From the NCBI GenBank assembly GCA_025355005.1, contig JANXLV010000297.1:1-39581 (forward strand): a stretch of 39,581 nucleotides of DNA, in the 5' to 3' direction. Of this stretch, positions 18,661-26,740 are shown piece by piece. Under the pieces are notes generated by a model, which saw nothing but the letters and a program-made list of their open reading frames with translations, did no database searches and was not told the DNA's origin. Made by a program: the position numbers and the translations under genes. This DNA comes from Myxococcales bacterium. Its GTDB lineage: Bacteria; Myxococcota_A; Polyangia; Polyangiales; Polyangiaceae. The first letter of the stretch is position 1. Every line of letters starts with the position of its first letter.

Positions 18661-18784
18661 TGCTTCCCTGTGCGGCTGTGGCGCCCGATCGTGGAGGCCA
18701 CCCCGGTAGTCTCCGAGAGGACCCCAGTCTCCCCCACGAACGGCACAGCTGCAATGGACCCTGAGCCGCCCCGTGAAGATGAGA

Positions 18785-18804
18785 CGTGACGAACATTCGT
18801 CGCG
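18785..18804. promoter_or_regulatory. Dyad between amylase and receiver-like gene
   Basis: GACGAA-CA-TTCGTC (18788-18801) is a perfect 6+6 dyad, extended by further pairs to 18785-18804. It lies in the 168-base gap just after the amylase stop. There is no T-run after it, so it is a stable mRNA 3' hairpin or an operator rather than a classical terminator. I saw no gene in this gap. Confidence 0.4.
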
Positions 18805-18828
18805 CTCGGCCTCGGAGCCAATGCGGCG

Positions 18829-20898
18829 CTATTTTTGTATGAAAATACGCGTTTGCCGTGCCGGAATGGTCGCGTTCGGGCCGGTGGTCGGTGTGTTCGT
18901 GACGAGCTCGGTGAGGGCTCCGGCGGGCAGGCCTGAGATGGGTTTGTCGTCGTCGGAGCGGTTGATGCCCACCCACACGTTGTCGCCGGTCGTCGTGCGC
19001 ACGAAGACCCACGTATCGTCGTCCACGCTGATGTTGGAGCGGGTGCCGCGGCGCAGCGCTGGGTGCGCGGCGCGGATCGCGTTGAGCGCCGCGATGCGGT
19101 CGTGGACGAAGGTCTGATTCGCCGTCCACCCGGTGAACGTCATCATGCGGCGGTTGTCGGGATCGCCACCGCCAGGCATCGCGATCTCGTCGCCGTAGTA
19201 GATGAGCGGCGCGCCGCGGTTCGTGAGCAAGAGACCGAACGCGTTGGCGAGGCGCTCGTAGGCCTCCTTCTCGGACGGCAGGCCTGGCTGGTTTTGCCAC
19301 GCGCGATCCTTGCCGTCGGACGCCTGGTCGCCCCAGAGCGGCGAGTTCTGCGCGAGGTGAATCGCGCGCGGCAGATCGTGATTGCCGATGAAGGTGCTCA
19401 TGACGGCGTCGCCACCGTAGAAGTAGTCGTTGCCGCCCATGAACGCGGCGAGGTCGCTCATCTTCTTGTTGCGAAGCAACATGGTGTTCACCACCTGCGC
19501 GCGCAGCGGGAAGTCGAACTGACCATCCAGCTTGCTCGCGGGATCCACGAAGCTCTTGATGTAGCCCTGGTTCCCGAAATCGTAGGTCTCACCGACCATG
19601 TAGAACCGCGACTGCTTGGGCAATCCCGGGAGGACCTGGCTCGTTATCTGAGCGCGCAGCTGCGTGAGCCACGAGATGTCGACGTGCTTGATCGCGTCCA
19701 GCCGGAAGCCGTCCACCTTGGTGTCCACGGCGAGCTGCACGGCGTTTCCGACCGAGAAATCACGGGCCGCGGCGTTCGTGTAGTTCCAGTGCGGCAGGTA
19801 GTCCGTGAACCAGCACTTCTGCGCGTCGGCGTTCCAGTCGCAGCCCTGGCCGCAGATGCAGTTGCCGGCGCCGCTCGTGTTCGGCCAGAACCAGTCGTTG
19901 TGTGCAGCATACACGGAGCTTCCGATCTGCACGTGCACCATCGCGTAGTCGAAGATGACCTTGAGGTTCTTCGTGTGCGCGGCAGCGACGAGGTCGATGA
20001 GCTCCTGCTTGGTACCGAAGCAGCTCTCCGTCTGCGTGGGGTCGGAGGGCCAGTAGCCATGGTACGCGGAGTACTTGTGCGTGTCGCCACCCACGCCCGC
20101 GCCGGCGTACGTGTCCGCATTCTTCACGGGGACGGTGAGCCACAGGACGTTCGCGCCGAGCTCGGTGAAGTAGCCCGAGTTGATCTTCGCCGTGACGCCC
20201 GCCCAGTCGCCGCCCTGGTAGTTGGCGATGGCACCGCTGGCGGCGCCAACATTGCAGTTGTTCGCGGCGCTGCCGTCGCTGAACCGATCCACGAAGACGA
20301 AGTAGATGACCGCGTCGCGCCAGTCGAAGACGCCGGCGGGAAGCGCGCCGGGCTCGTTGCAGGCAGCGGGGTCGCACGTGGTGCCTACGAACGTGTTGTT
20401 CGTGTTGTTCGACGCATCCGTGGTGTTTGGCTGCGCGGGGTCGACCTTCCAGGTCATGCCGTCGATGTAGAACTTGTATTGTACAGCTTTGTTGTAGGGA
20501 ACGTCGACGGTGGCCGTCCAGTTGGCGCCGTCCTTCTTCATCTGGACGCCCTTCATCCACGTGTCCGGTCCGCCGAAGTCGCCGCGCAGCTCGACGGTGG
20601 TCTCGGTGCCTAGCGGGTAGGTGAACTGGTGCGGGCAGGCCTTGTACTCATCGGGGCAGACGGGCGGAGGGACGCTCGCCGTGCCGGTGCCGGAGCCGTA
20701 GCCGCCGTTGCCGCCGCCGAGGCCGGGGTTGAAGATGTTGGGATCCGGCGGCTGCCCGAAGTCCTTGTTGTTCGTGGCGTCGCTACCGCATGCCGCAAGC
20801 ACGAACGCGGACACGATGGCGCAGACGAAGAGGAGCGCGGCCGCGGCGCGGAACGGGGTACGGTTCGAGCGCCGGAGAAGCTGGGTGAGAAAGGACAT
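18829..20898 (-). CDS. Secreted alpha-amylase family lipoprotein (GH13) with N-terminal starch-binding-like domain
   Basis: A lipoprotein of about 689 residues (signal ending FVLAACGS) with a Gly/Pro linker. An immunoglobulin-like carbohydrate-binding domain of CBM48/CBM20 type comes next (TTVELRGDFGGPDTWMKGV, AVQYKFYIDG). The GH13 barrel shows region I VIFDYAMVHV, region II VDGFRLDAIKH (nucleophile Asp), region III VGETYD (acid/base Glu) and region IV FIGNHD. A loop CICGQGCDW-x6-CWF has four cysteines. The enzyme should cut alpha-1,4-glucan outside the cell. ATG 20898 gives a normal-length signal peptide; ATG 20928 would add ten residues, and neither has a clear ribosome-binding site. It is paralogous to the upstream amylase, which it follows by 83 bases. 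Confidence 0.93.
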   Translation of the reverse strand: MSFLTQLLRRSNRTPFRAAAALLFVCAIVSAFVLAACGSDATNNKDFGQPPDPNIFNPGLGGGNGGYGSGTGTASVPPPVCPDEYKACPHQFTYPLGTETTVELRGDFGGPDTWMKGVQMKKDGANWTATVDVPYNKAVQYKFYIDGMTWKVDPAQPNTTDASNNTNNTFVGTTCDPAACNEPGALPAGVFDWRDAVIYFVFVDRFSDGSAANNCNVGAASGAIANYQGGDWAGVTAKINSGYFTELGANVLWLTVPVKNADTYAGAGVGGDTHKYSAYHGYWPSDPTQTESCFGTKQELIDLVAAAHTKNLKVIFDYAMVHVQIGSSVYAAHNDWFWPNTSGAGNCICGQGCDWNADAQKCWFTDYLPHWNYTNAAARDFSVGNAVQLAVDTKVDGFRLDAIKHVDISWLTQLRAQITSQVLPGLPKQSRFYMVGETYDFGNQGYIKSFVDPASKLDGQFDFPLRAQVVNTMLLRNKKMSDLAAFMGGNDYFYGGDAVMSTFIGNHDLPRAIHLAQNSPLWGDQASDGKDRAWQNQPGLPSEKEAYERLANAFGLLLTNRGAPLIYYGDEIAMPGGGDPDNRRMMTFTGWTANQTFVHDRIAALNAIRAAHPALRRGTRSNISVDDDTWVFVRTTTGDNVWVGINRSDDDKPISGLPAGALTELVTNTPTTGPNATIPARQTRIFIQK

Positions 20899-20927
20899 GG
20901 AGGGGCTCAGCAAACGTGAACGCAGCA

Positions 20928-20964
20928 TGGCGTGAACGCCAGAATTGTCAACTCACGCCTGAGT
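20928..20964. promoter_or_regulatory. Two intercistronic dyads between the amylase genes
   Basis: TGGCGT-GA-ACGCCA occupies 20928-20941, and ACTCA-CGCC-TGAGT occupies 20951-20964, both perfect. In the message they would form hairpins just after the first amylase stop and before the second start. This could serve RNA stability or differential expression; no T-run follows. Confidence 0.4.
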
Positions 20965-20981
20965 GACGCCAGCATTTTCCT

Positions 20982-23108
20982 TCATCTCAGGCAGGCGTCG
21001 CCGACTGGCAGCAGCACCCTCGCGGCTCTCACGGTCGGCGGCAGCGTGAGCGTGCCGCTGCTGGCGTCCAGCTGCGCTCCAGTGAGGGCGTCGACGTACT
21101 TCGCTGCAAGCGCGCCCGTCACCACGATCGGGTCTGCCGATTTGGGGGAGCGCGCGAGCTCCACGATCGCGGGTGGGAAGCCCTCGGCGGTGCGTGCGAA
21201 GACGTAGCGCTCGGCGGTCGCGAGGAGCGTCGTGCGCGTGCCTCGTCGCAGCTGCGGCGAACAGCTCCGCAGATGTCCCAGCTTCTCCACGAATGTGCGC
21301 GTCGCCACCTGATCAGCCGACAGGCTCGCGTCCGCCGGCATCACGCGACGCGAGTCCGGATCGCTGCGACCCGCGAGCGCGACCTCGTCGCCGTAGTAGA
21401 CGACGGGCGCCCCCGGAAGCGTGTAGATTGCAGCCATTGCGAGCCGCTGCTTCGCGTAGACGATCGGGTCCGTCGACTGCGGTGCTGGGTCCCAGCCGTC
21501 CCCGCTCGCATCGCCAGCGCTCTCGGACGAGAAGCGCGTCACGTCGTGGTTGCCGATGATGAGCGTGGGCGTGACGCCGGACCCCGCCCAGCTCGCGTCC
21601 GCGGCGTCGAGCGTGGCGCCGATCTCGGACATCGGCGACGACGAATGCGCGATGGCGCCGCGCAGAGACCACATCAACGGAAAGTGGAAGCTGGAGTCGA
21701 GCTCGAACGGGCCAAGGTGCTGCCGGATGTCGCCGAAATTCCCAGGCCCCGTGAAGATCTCTCCGAGCATGAACGACGAGTGCCCGAACCCGTCCACCAG
21801 GCGACGAAGATCGTACGCCATGCGCCGCACGGCCGACCGCGGCATCATCGGCACTGCATCGATGCGCACGCCATCGCCGTCGTGCGCGAGGACCATGTTC
21901 GCCACGTCCTCCGACGTGGTGCGTGAGGCCTCCGGATCGTTCCACGCCACGTCCGGGAGGTACGGCGCGAACCAGCACGTCTGCTCGTGGGTCGCCCAGT
22001 CGCACGTGGCCTGTCCACATACGCAGGAGCTGGTGCCGTCAAACCAGGCCTTGTGCGCGGCGTAATACGGATGCTGGTCGTGCACGTGGTTGGGGACCAC
22101 GTCGAACAGCACGCGCATGCCCTTCGCGTGAGCGGCCGACACGAGCGCGGCGAGTGACTCGTCGGTGGCGACGCGCGGATCGAGGGCACGCGGATCCTTG
22201 GGCCAGTAGCCGTGATAGCTGGAGTAGCGGCGTCCGTCGTTGCCCGCGAAATCTCCGTCTGGATTCAGGTAGAGCGGTGAGAGCCAGAGCGTGTTGACGC
22301 CAAGCGCCTCGAGCTTCCCCGAGCTCAGCGCGCCGAGCACGCCCTTCACGTTGCCGCCCGCGCGCCCACCCGCGCTCCCGGGCGCCGGTACGGGGCCCGC
22401 CTCGTTGCCGAAGCGATCCACGATGACCTGGTAGATGATCATGTCCTGCATCGCGAAGGGCGCGGGATCGATCCACACCGGCGTTCGTAGCTCTGGCGCA
22501 GGAGCACCGCCCACGTCCTTGGCGCTCACGAAGAGCGTGTGCTTGCCGCGCATGAGCCCGTGGGCAGAGATCGTGATGGTATTGTCTTGCACGTCTGCCA
22601 CTGCGAAGGCATCCGCGCCCGCCGCCGCGCGCACGGTGATGGAGCTGCGCTCGAGCGGCGCGCCCCCTGCGCCCGCAGTGAGGGTGATGCTCACCGTCGC
22701 GTCGCCGTTCGCGGTGGTGGCCACGTCCTTCACGTGGAGCTCGGGGCTCTCGCACCGTGTGAGATCCACCCACGACACCTCTGCGCCGTCGTGCGTCGCC
22801 GTCGTGCCTACGTTCTTGTCCGCGAGCACGACTCCATCTTCGACGATGGCGTACGCATGCTCACCCGGGGTGAGATGGAGGCGCGCCGCGCGATATCCAT
22901 CCGCGGCGTCGTCCGGGACCACACCGGGCCGCTTCCAGTCGTTCCAGTCACCAACGATCTCCACGTACGCAGAGGGCGTGGACGGCTTGTACCAGACCAC
23001 GAGCGGGCACGTGCCCGCCGGCCCATCCACCGGTGTCGCGGACGAGCCCTTGCACGCCGCAGCGAGCGCAGCAGCAGAGGCCAGGAAGAAGAGGACGCGA
23101 CGCGCCAC
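20982..23108 (-). CDS. Secreted alpha-amylase family lipoprotein (GH13)
   Basis: A 708-residue lipoprotein (signal ending ALAAACKG). Residues about 30-120 look like a glycogen/starch-binding domain (YVEIVGDWNDWKRPGV, GEHAYAIVEDG). A second beta domain precedes the barrel. GH13 motifs are region I VLFDVVPNHVH, region II GVRIDAVPMMP (Asp nucleophile, but without the usual Lys-His pair after it), region III MLGEIFTGP and region IV LIIGNHDV. A cysteine loop CVCGQATCDW-x6-CWFAPYLP matches that of the other amylase. The predicted role is extracellular alpha-glucan cleavage; the altered region II suggests a different bond or product preference, which is inference. The gene follows the receiver-like gene by about 41 bases, in the same operon. 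Confidence 0.92.
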   Translation of the reverse strand: MARRVLFFLASAAALAAACKGSSATPVDGPAGTCPLVVWYKPSTPSAYVEIVGDWNDWKRPGVVPDDAADGYRAARLHLTPGEHAYAIVEDGVVLADKNVGTTATHDGAEVSWVDLTRCESPELHVKDVATTANGDATVSITLTAGAGGAPLERSSITVRAAAGADAFAVADVQDNTITISAHGLMRGKHTLFVSAKDVGGAPAPELRTPVWIDPAPFAMQDMIIYQVIVDRFGNEAGPVPAPGSAGGRAGGNVKGVLGALSSGKLEALGVNTLWLSPLYLNPDGDFAGNDGRRYSSYHGYWPKDPRALDPRVATDESLAALVSAAHAKGMRVLFDVVPNHVHDQHPYYAAHKAWFDGTSSCVCGQATCDWATHEQTCWFAPYLPDVAWNDPEASRTTSEDVANMVLAHDGDGVRIDAVPMMPRSAVRRMAYDLRRLVDGFGHSSFMLGEIFTGPGNFGDIRQHLGPFELDSSFHFPLMWSLRGAIAHSSSPMSEIGATLDAADASWAGSGVTPTLIIGNHDVTRFSSESAGDASGDGWDPAPQSTDPIVYAKQRLAMAAIYTLPGAPVVYYGDEVALAGRSDPDSRRVMPADASLSADQVATRTFVEKLGHLRSCSPQLRRGTRTTLLATAERYVFARTAEGFPPAIVELARSPKSADPIVVTGALAAKYVDALTGAQLDASSGTLTLPPTVRAARVLLPVGDACLR

Positions 23109-23149
23109 GCATCTGGTCTAGCGCGCGACCACGTCCGCCGCCACCCGGC

Positions 23150-24115
23150 CTAGTCTTTGGCCTTCGCGATTGACTTGCGGCGCAAGCGATTCACTGCGTC
23201 CACGAGGTCCGCACGGACCAGATTGATGCGCACGTCCGGCTCCGCAACTGGCACGGCCTCATGACGGCGAATGAAGAAGATGCGCTCGCCAACGGTCGGC
23301 CACGTCTCCTGGATGGTGCGCGCCAGCTTCTCGGCGGCGGCCTCGTCGCGGGAGCCGTCCAGGAGCAGCACGTCGAACGCACGGTACGACTTGAGCAGAC
23401 CGATCGTCGCAGCGGCGCCGTCCACGTCGACGACCTCGAACGGGGAGAGCAGACGCGTGATCGCGCGCCGGGTGGAGCCGTCGGGGCTGATCACGAGGAC
23501 GCGAAGGCCGATGGGCGAAGTGCTCTGCGGGATACGCGCGAGCGACGGCACCGGCTCCGACGTCGGCGGATGATCCGACTTGGTCTCCGGTTTCACGGCC
23601 TTGAGCGACGGCAGCGTGGACCTTCGCGGCGGACGCGAGTCGGAGTCCGCGAGCGTGGTGCGGAAGCTCTGCTCCTTCTGCGTGACGCGCACGATGCACA
23701 GCGCATGCACCAGGCGCGCGACCTTCGCGCACCGAGCGAGCGTTACATCTGCGGGCGCCGACCGCTCCTTCTGGAACGCGTGCATCAGCGCCAGGCGAAT
23801 GGTCTCCACGAGGCGCGCGTTCTCGTCATCGCTGTTGGGGACGAGCGAGAGATCGGCCGCGTACTCGGCAGCGGCGGTGAGCGCAGGGTCGAGTGCCTCC
23901 CCCGCGCCAGCACGTTGCGCATCAGCGGCGAGCGCATCCCATACGACGGAATCACGAAGCAGGGCGGCGGCGCCGAGCGCGACGCCATACTTGAGGCGCG
24001 ACGTCGCGAGCTCGCTCTTCAGGGCCTCTTCGAGCAGGTGCAGCAAGTTGCTCTCGACGCGAGAGCCGGAGGCGATCACCACTGCAAGCCGGCTCAGATT
24101 CCCATCGCTCATCAT
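23150..24115 (-). CDS. Degenerate receiver-like regulator, paralogue of the one at 17545-18660
   Basis: A protein of about 321 residues. The N-terminal helical domain aligns with its paralogue (SRLKYGVALGAAALLRDSVVWDAL against TRLKIGAALACAAVMRDHDLWRAL; VARLVHALCIVRV against IIDIVHALAIARAV). After a Ser/Pro linker comes a receiver-like domain in which the acidic pocket is lost (RVLVISPDGS), as are the switch Ser/Thr (FFIRRHE) and the Lys-Pro. FDVLLLDGS keeps the Asp at the phosphosite. A sigma-54-like promoter lies 47 bases upstream, and AGAGG precedes the ATG at 24115; a TTG at 24118 is in frame. It is the first gene of the amylase operon. The function is presumably regulatory or scaffolding; no DNA-binding domain is seen. 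Confidence 0.8.
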   Translation of the reverse strand: MMSDGNLSRLAVVIASGSRVESNLLHLLEEALKSELATSRLKYGVALGAAALLRDSVVWDALAADAQRAGAGEALDPALTAAAEYAADLSLVPNSDDENARLVETIRLALMHAFQKERSAPADVTLARCAKVARLVHALCIVRVTQKEQSFRTTLADSDSRPPRRSTLPSLKAVKPETKSDHPPTSEPVPSLARIPQSTSPIGLRVLVISPDGSTRRAITRLLSPFEVVDVDGAAATIGLLKSYRAFDVLLLDGSRDEAAAEKLARTIQETWPTVGERIFFIRRHEAVPVAEPDVRINLVRADLVDAVNRLRRKSIAKAKD

Positions 24116-24161
24116 CAAACCTCTACTCCCCGCAAAACGTGGACTGCGTTACCCTGGTCGT

Positions 24162-24177
24162 AGCAGTGACCATGCCA
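24162..24177 (-). promoter_or_regulatory. Predicted sigma-54 promoter of the amylase operon
   Basis: Read on the minus strand, TGGCATGGTCACTGCT fits TGGCACG-N4-TTGCW with two mismatches, and the GG and GC are exactly ten bases apart. Transcription would start near 24151, giving a leader of about 36 bases that contains the AGAGG site of the first gene. An enhancer-binding protein is encoded next door and a palindrome array lies upstream. Confidence 0.6.
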
Positions 24178-24230
24178 CGCAAAATCATCGCCAGAATCCA
24201 ATGTAGGCACAATCCACCCCCACCAGCGCC

Positions 24231-24283
24231 GTCCAACTTGGACGCGACACGGCCAACTTGGACGCAGCACGGCCAACCTGGCC
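24231..24283. promoter_or_regulatory. Three tandem 13-bp palindromes, probable activator binding array
   Basis: GTCCAACTTGGAC (24231-24243), GGCCAACTTGGAC (24251-24263) and GGCCAACCTGGCC (24271-24283) repeat at exactly 20-bp intervals, about two helical turns. The first and third are fully symmetric. The array ends seven bases beyond the stop of the sigma-54 activator gene and is centred about 106 bp upstream of the predicted operon start. That is the usual position of an enhancer for such activators. Confidence 0.65.
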
Positions 24284-24289
24284 GCTGGC

Positions 24290-26071
24290 TCAGGGAATGT
24301 CGGCTTTTCGAGGTCTCGGGATCCGGAGGCGATCGAGCCTCACGATGAGGGCGCGGCGGGTCATGCCGAGGGCTTCGGCGGCGCGGCTTTGATTTCCCTG
24401 GCAGCGCTGGAGGGCTTCCACGATTCGCTCGTACTCGAGGCGATCGGTCTCTTCCTTCAACGAGCCGCGCGCGGGGGATGGGCCGCTCGCGGTGAAGACC
24501 GGCGGCAATGGACGCGCGGGCGGTGGGATGGTGCTGCGCACCGTCGGAGCCTTGGGTGACTCCTGGTTTGGTCCAGAGCCATCTGGCAGACCGTTGCGCA
24601 GCGTGAGCGTGGGGACGTCGTCCACGTCGAACTCGGACGGCCCGAGCACGTCGTTCGGCAGGTGCTCCGTGAGCACGGTGCCCGCGCGACAGAGGAGGAC
24701 CGCACGCTCCACCACGCTCTTCAGCTCGCGGACGTTGCCCGGCCAGTCGTAGGCCTCGAGCGCCAGCAGCGCCTCGCGATCGAAGAAGGGCTCATTCTTC
24801 TTCAGCTGGCGTGCCGCGCGCGCCGCGAAGAGCGCGGCCAGGTACGGCAGCTCGTTCTTGCGCTCGCGAAGCGGCGGGATCGTGATCGAGAGGCCGTTGA
24901 TGCGGTAGTAGAGATCCGCGCGGAAGCGTCCCGCGGCGATCTCCCCGCGGAGGTTCTTGTTCGTCGCGGCAATGAGCCTGAAGTCGACATGCTTCGCCTT
25001 CAGGCTGCCCAGCCGCGGCACCTCGTGCGTCTCCAGCACGCGGAGAAGCTTGGTCTGCGTGGAGAGCGGGAGCTCGCCGATCTCGTCCAAAAAGAGCGTG
25101 CCAGAGTCCGCGCTCTCGATGAGGCCCGGCTTCGCGTTCACCGCTCCCGAAAACGCGCCTCGCTCGTAGCCGAAGAGCTCGCTCTCGAGCAGCGCCTCCG
25201 GAAGCGCCGCGCAGTTGAGGCACACGAACGGCGCCTCTGCACGCTGTGAACGCTGCTGGATGGTGCGTGAGATGACCTCCTTGCCAACGCCCGTCTCGCC
25301 AAGGACGAGCACGCTGACGTCCGTGCCGGCGACCTCCGACACGAGCTCGTAGACACGCACCATCGCGAGCGACGGCACCATGATCGGGCCGGTGGGCTTT
25401 CGCGTGTCGCGCATGGGCGCCTCGCCCGGCGTGGCCAGGAGCTGCGCCAGGGTCTCGCCATCCTTCGGGCACGACCGCACGTCCACGCGGCTGGAGATGC
25501 TGCACCGCGCGAGGGCACGCTGCATGGCGGCGGCGACGATGGCGACCTCTTCCGCGTTGCGCTTCTTCAGGATCACGCGCGCCGACGCACCGGACAGGAA
25601 CCCGATGACGTCCGCGTTGTCGAGCATGCCCACCACGCAGTCAGACCACTCGGCCTCCGCATTTACATGTATAGTGCACACGCCGAACGGCTCGCTGGTG
25701 CGCTGGTAGTGCTCCATGTGCTCACCGAGCGCGGAGCCGAACACGCGCTCGCCCATGAGCCGTCGCGGGGCCTCGCCCGGAATGCCGGGCAAGAGGACCA
25801 GGCTGGCGTCGCCGATGAAGAAGGGCTCACGGAAGCCGAGCTCCACCCATTTCTCCGGCGCGATGGTGGCGCCGCGCACCTCGGTGCCGTTCGTGCTCGC
25901 AAGGTCCATGACCCACGCGCGCGTGCCCTCCACCTTCAAGGCGAGGTGCTTGCGGGACATGTCCGGGCATCGCACGTGCGCATCGACGCTGAGGCCGCGA
26001 CCAAGGGTCGACTCACCCGGGGTGACGGGCACCGCAACGACAGAGCTTCCCCATGCCACGCGCAGAAACAT
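24290..26071 (-). CDS. Sigma-54-dependent activator with FHA sensor domain
   Basis: A 593-residue enhancer-binding protein. An FHA phosphothreonine-binding domain covers residues about 21-75 (STLGRGLSVDAHVRCPDMSRKHL, DLASTNGTEVRG). A middle region, about 120-215, resembles a degenerate GGDEF fold. The AAA+ domain has Walker A GETGVGKE (258-265), the sigma-54 loop as GAFSGA in place of GAFTGA (305-310) and Walker B GTLFLDEI. A Fis-type helix-turn-helix (GNQSRAAEALGMTRRALIVRLDRL) ends the protein. FHA activators are normally switched by Ser/Thr kinases. The ATG at 26071 starts just before the FHA fold; an ATG at 26152 would overlap the divergent TetR start. The likely target is the adjacent amylase operon. 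Confidence 0.93.
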   Translation of the reverse strand: MFLRVAWGSSVVAVPVTPGESTLGRGLSVDAHVRCPDMSRKHLALKVEGTRAWVMDLASTNGTEVRGATIAPEKWVELGFREPFFIGDASLVLLPGIPGEAPRRLMGERVFGSALGEHMEHYQRTSEPFGVCTIHVNAEAEWSDCVVGMLDNADVIGFLSGASARVILKKRNAEEVAIVAAAMQRALARCSISSRVDVRSCPKDGETLAQLLATPGEAPMRDTRKPTGPIMVPSLAMVRVYELVSEVAGTDVSVLVLGETGVGKEVISRTIQQRSQRAEAPFVCLNCAALPEALLESELFGYERGAFSGAVNAKPGLIESADSGTLFLDEIGELPLSTQTKLLRVLETHEVPRLGSLKAKHVDFRLIAATNKNLRGEIAAGRFRADLYYRINGLSITIPPLRERKNELPYLAALFAARAARQLKKNEPFFDREALLALEAYDWPGNVRELKSVVERAVLLCRAGTVLTEHLPNDVLGPSEFDVDDVPTLTLRNGLPDGSGPNQESPKAPTVRSTIPPPARPLPPVFTASGPSPARGSLKEETDRLEYERIVEALQRCQGNQSRAAEALGMTRRALIVRLDRLRIPRPRKADIP

Positions 26072-26118
26072 CGCCCGCCACGCTAACACCGCGATCGGTT
26101 GAACCGGGATCGGGATTG

Positions 26119-26144
26119 ACCCAGCTGTAGTTACATTGCTGGGT
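26119..26144. promoter_or_regulatory. Probable TetR operator between divergent regulators
   Basis: ACCCAGC (26119-26125) and GCTGGGT (26138-26144) are perfect inverted repeats, and directly inside lies another dyad, TGTA-GT-TACA (26126-26135). It is six bases before the TetR ATG, in the gap shared with the activator gene, where TetR regulators usually bind to control themselves and the divergent gene. Confidence 0.45.
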
Positions 26145-26150
26145 GGTGCC

Positions 26151-26726
26151 ATGGCGCGACCCAGAGAATTCGACGAACAGGTGGTGCTGGATCGGGCCCT
26201 CGAGACCTTCTGGTCAAAGGGCTACGACGGCACGTCCGTCGAGGATCTCGTCGAGGCAACGGGGCTCAGGCGCGCGAGCCTCTACGGCGCCTTCGGCGAC
26301 AAGGAGCAGCTCTTCACGAAGGTGCTCGATCACTACATGGCAAAGGCGGACGCGATGGAAGCGGTGCCCGCGGCCAGCCTTCCTGCAAGGGAGGCGCTCT
26401 CCACGCTGACCTCCAGCTGGGTTTTGGGCATGTGCCCGAAGGACGGCCCGCGCGGGTGCTTCCTCAGCATGGCCGGCACACCGGCGCCAGCGCGGACTTC
26501 GTGCGCGACACGCTGCTGCGCGTCGTCGCCACGCGACAGAAGCTGCTCACAAAGATCATCGCGCGCGGCCAGCAGAGCGGCGAGCTGAAATCCAGCGGCG
26601 ACCCGGCCGCCCTCGCGCTTCCTCATGGTCATGCAGCAAGGCGTGTCCACGGGCGCGCGCGCAGGCCTCTCCCCACGCGAGCTAGCCGCCGCGATGAAAG
26701 AAGCCGTGGACCACGTCGTGGGATGA
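26151..26726 (+). pseudogene. TetR family regulator gene with two compensating frameshifts
   Basis: From the ATG at 26151 the first frame encodes a normal TetR helix-turn-helix (FDEQVVLDRALETFWSKGYD, TSVEDLVEATGLRRASLYGAF). After LSMAG near 26477 the homologous text continues in another frame (GASADFVRDTLLRVVATRQK) as if one base were missing. Near 26617 one extra base restores the first frame (FLMVMQQGVSTGARAGLSPR) down to TGA at 26724-26726. Read without repair, it stops at 26588 after 145 residues, leaving the DNA-binding part without its ligand and dimer domain. Repaired, it would have about 191 residues, the family norm. Either it is a recent pseudogene or the sequence has two errors. 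Confidence 0.82.
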
Positions 26727-26740
26727 GCGTGGGATGAGGG

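Noticed and set aside
24231..24283. The palindrome array read as a transcription terminator of the activator gene
   Set aside because: The stems are only 5-6 bp and no T-run follows; the exact 20-bp period fits protein binding better. The terminator reading is not fully excluded.
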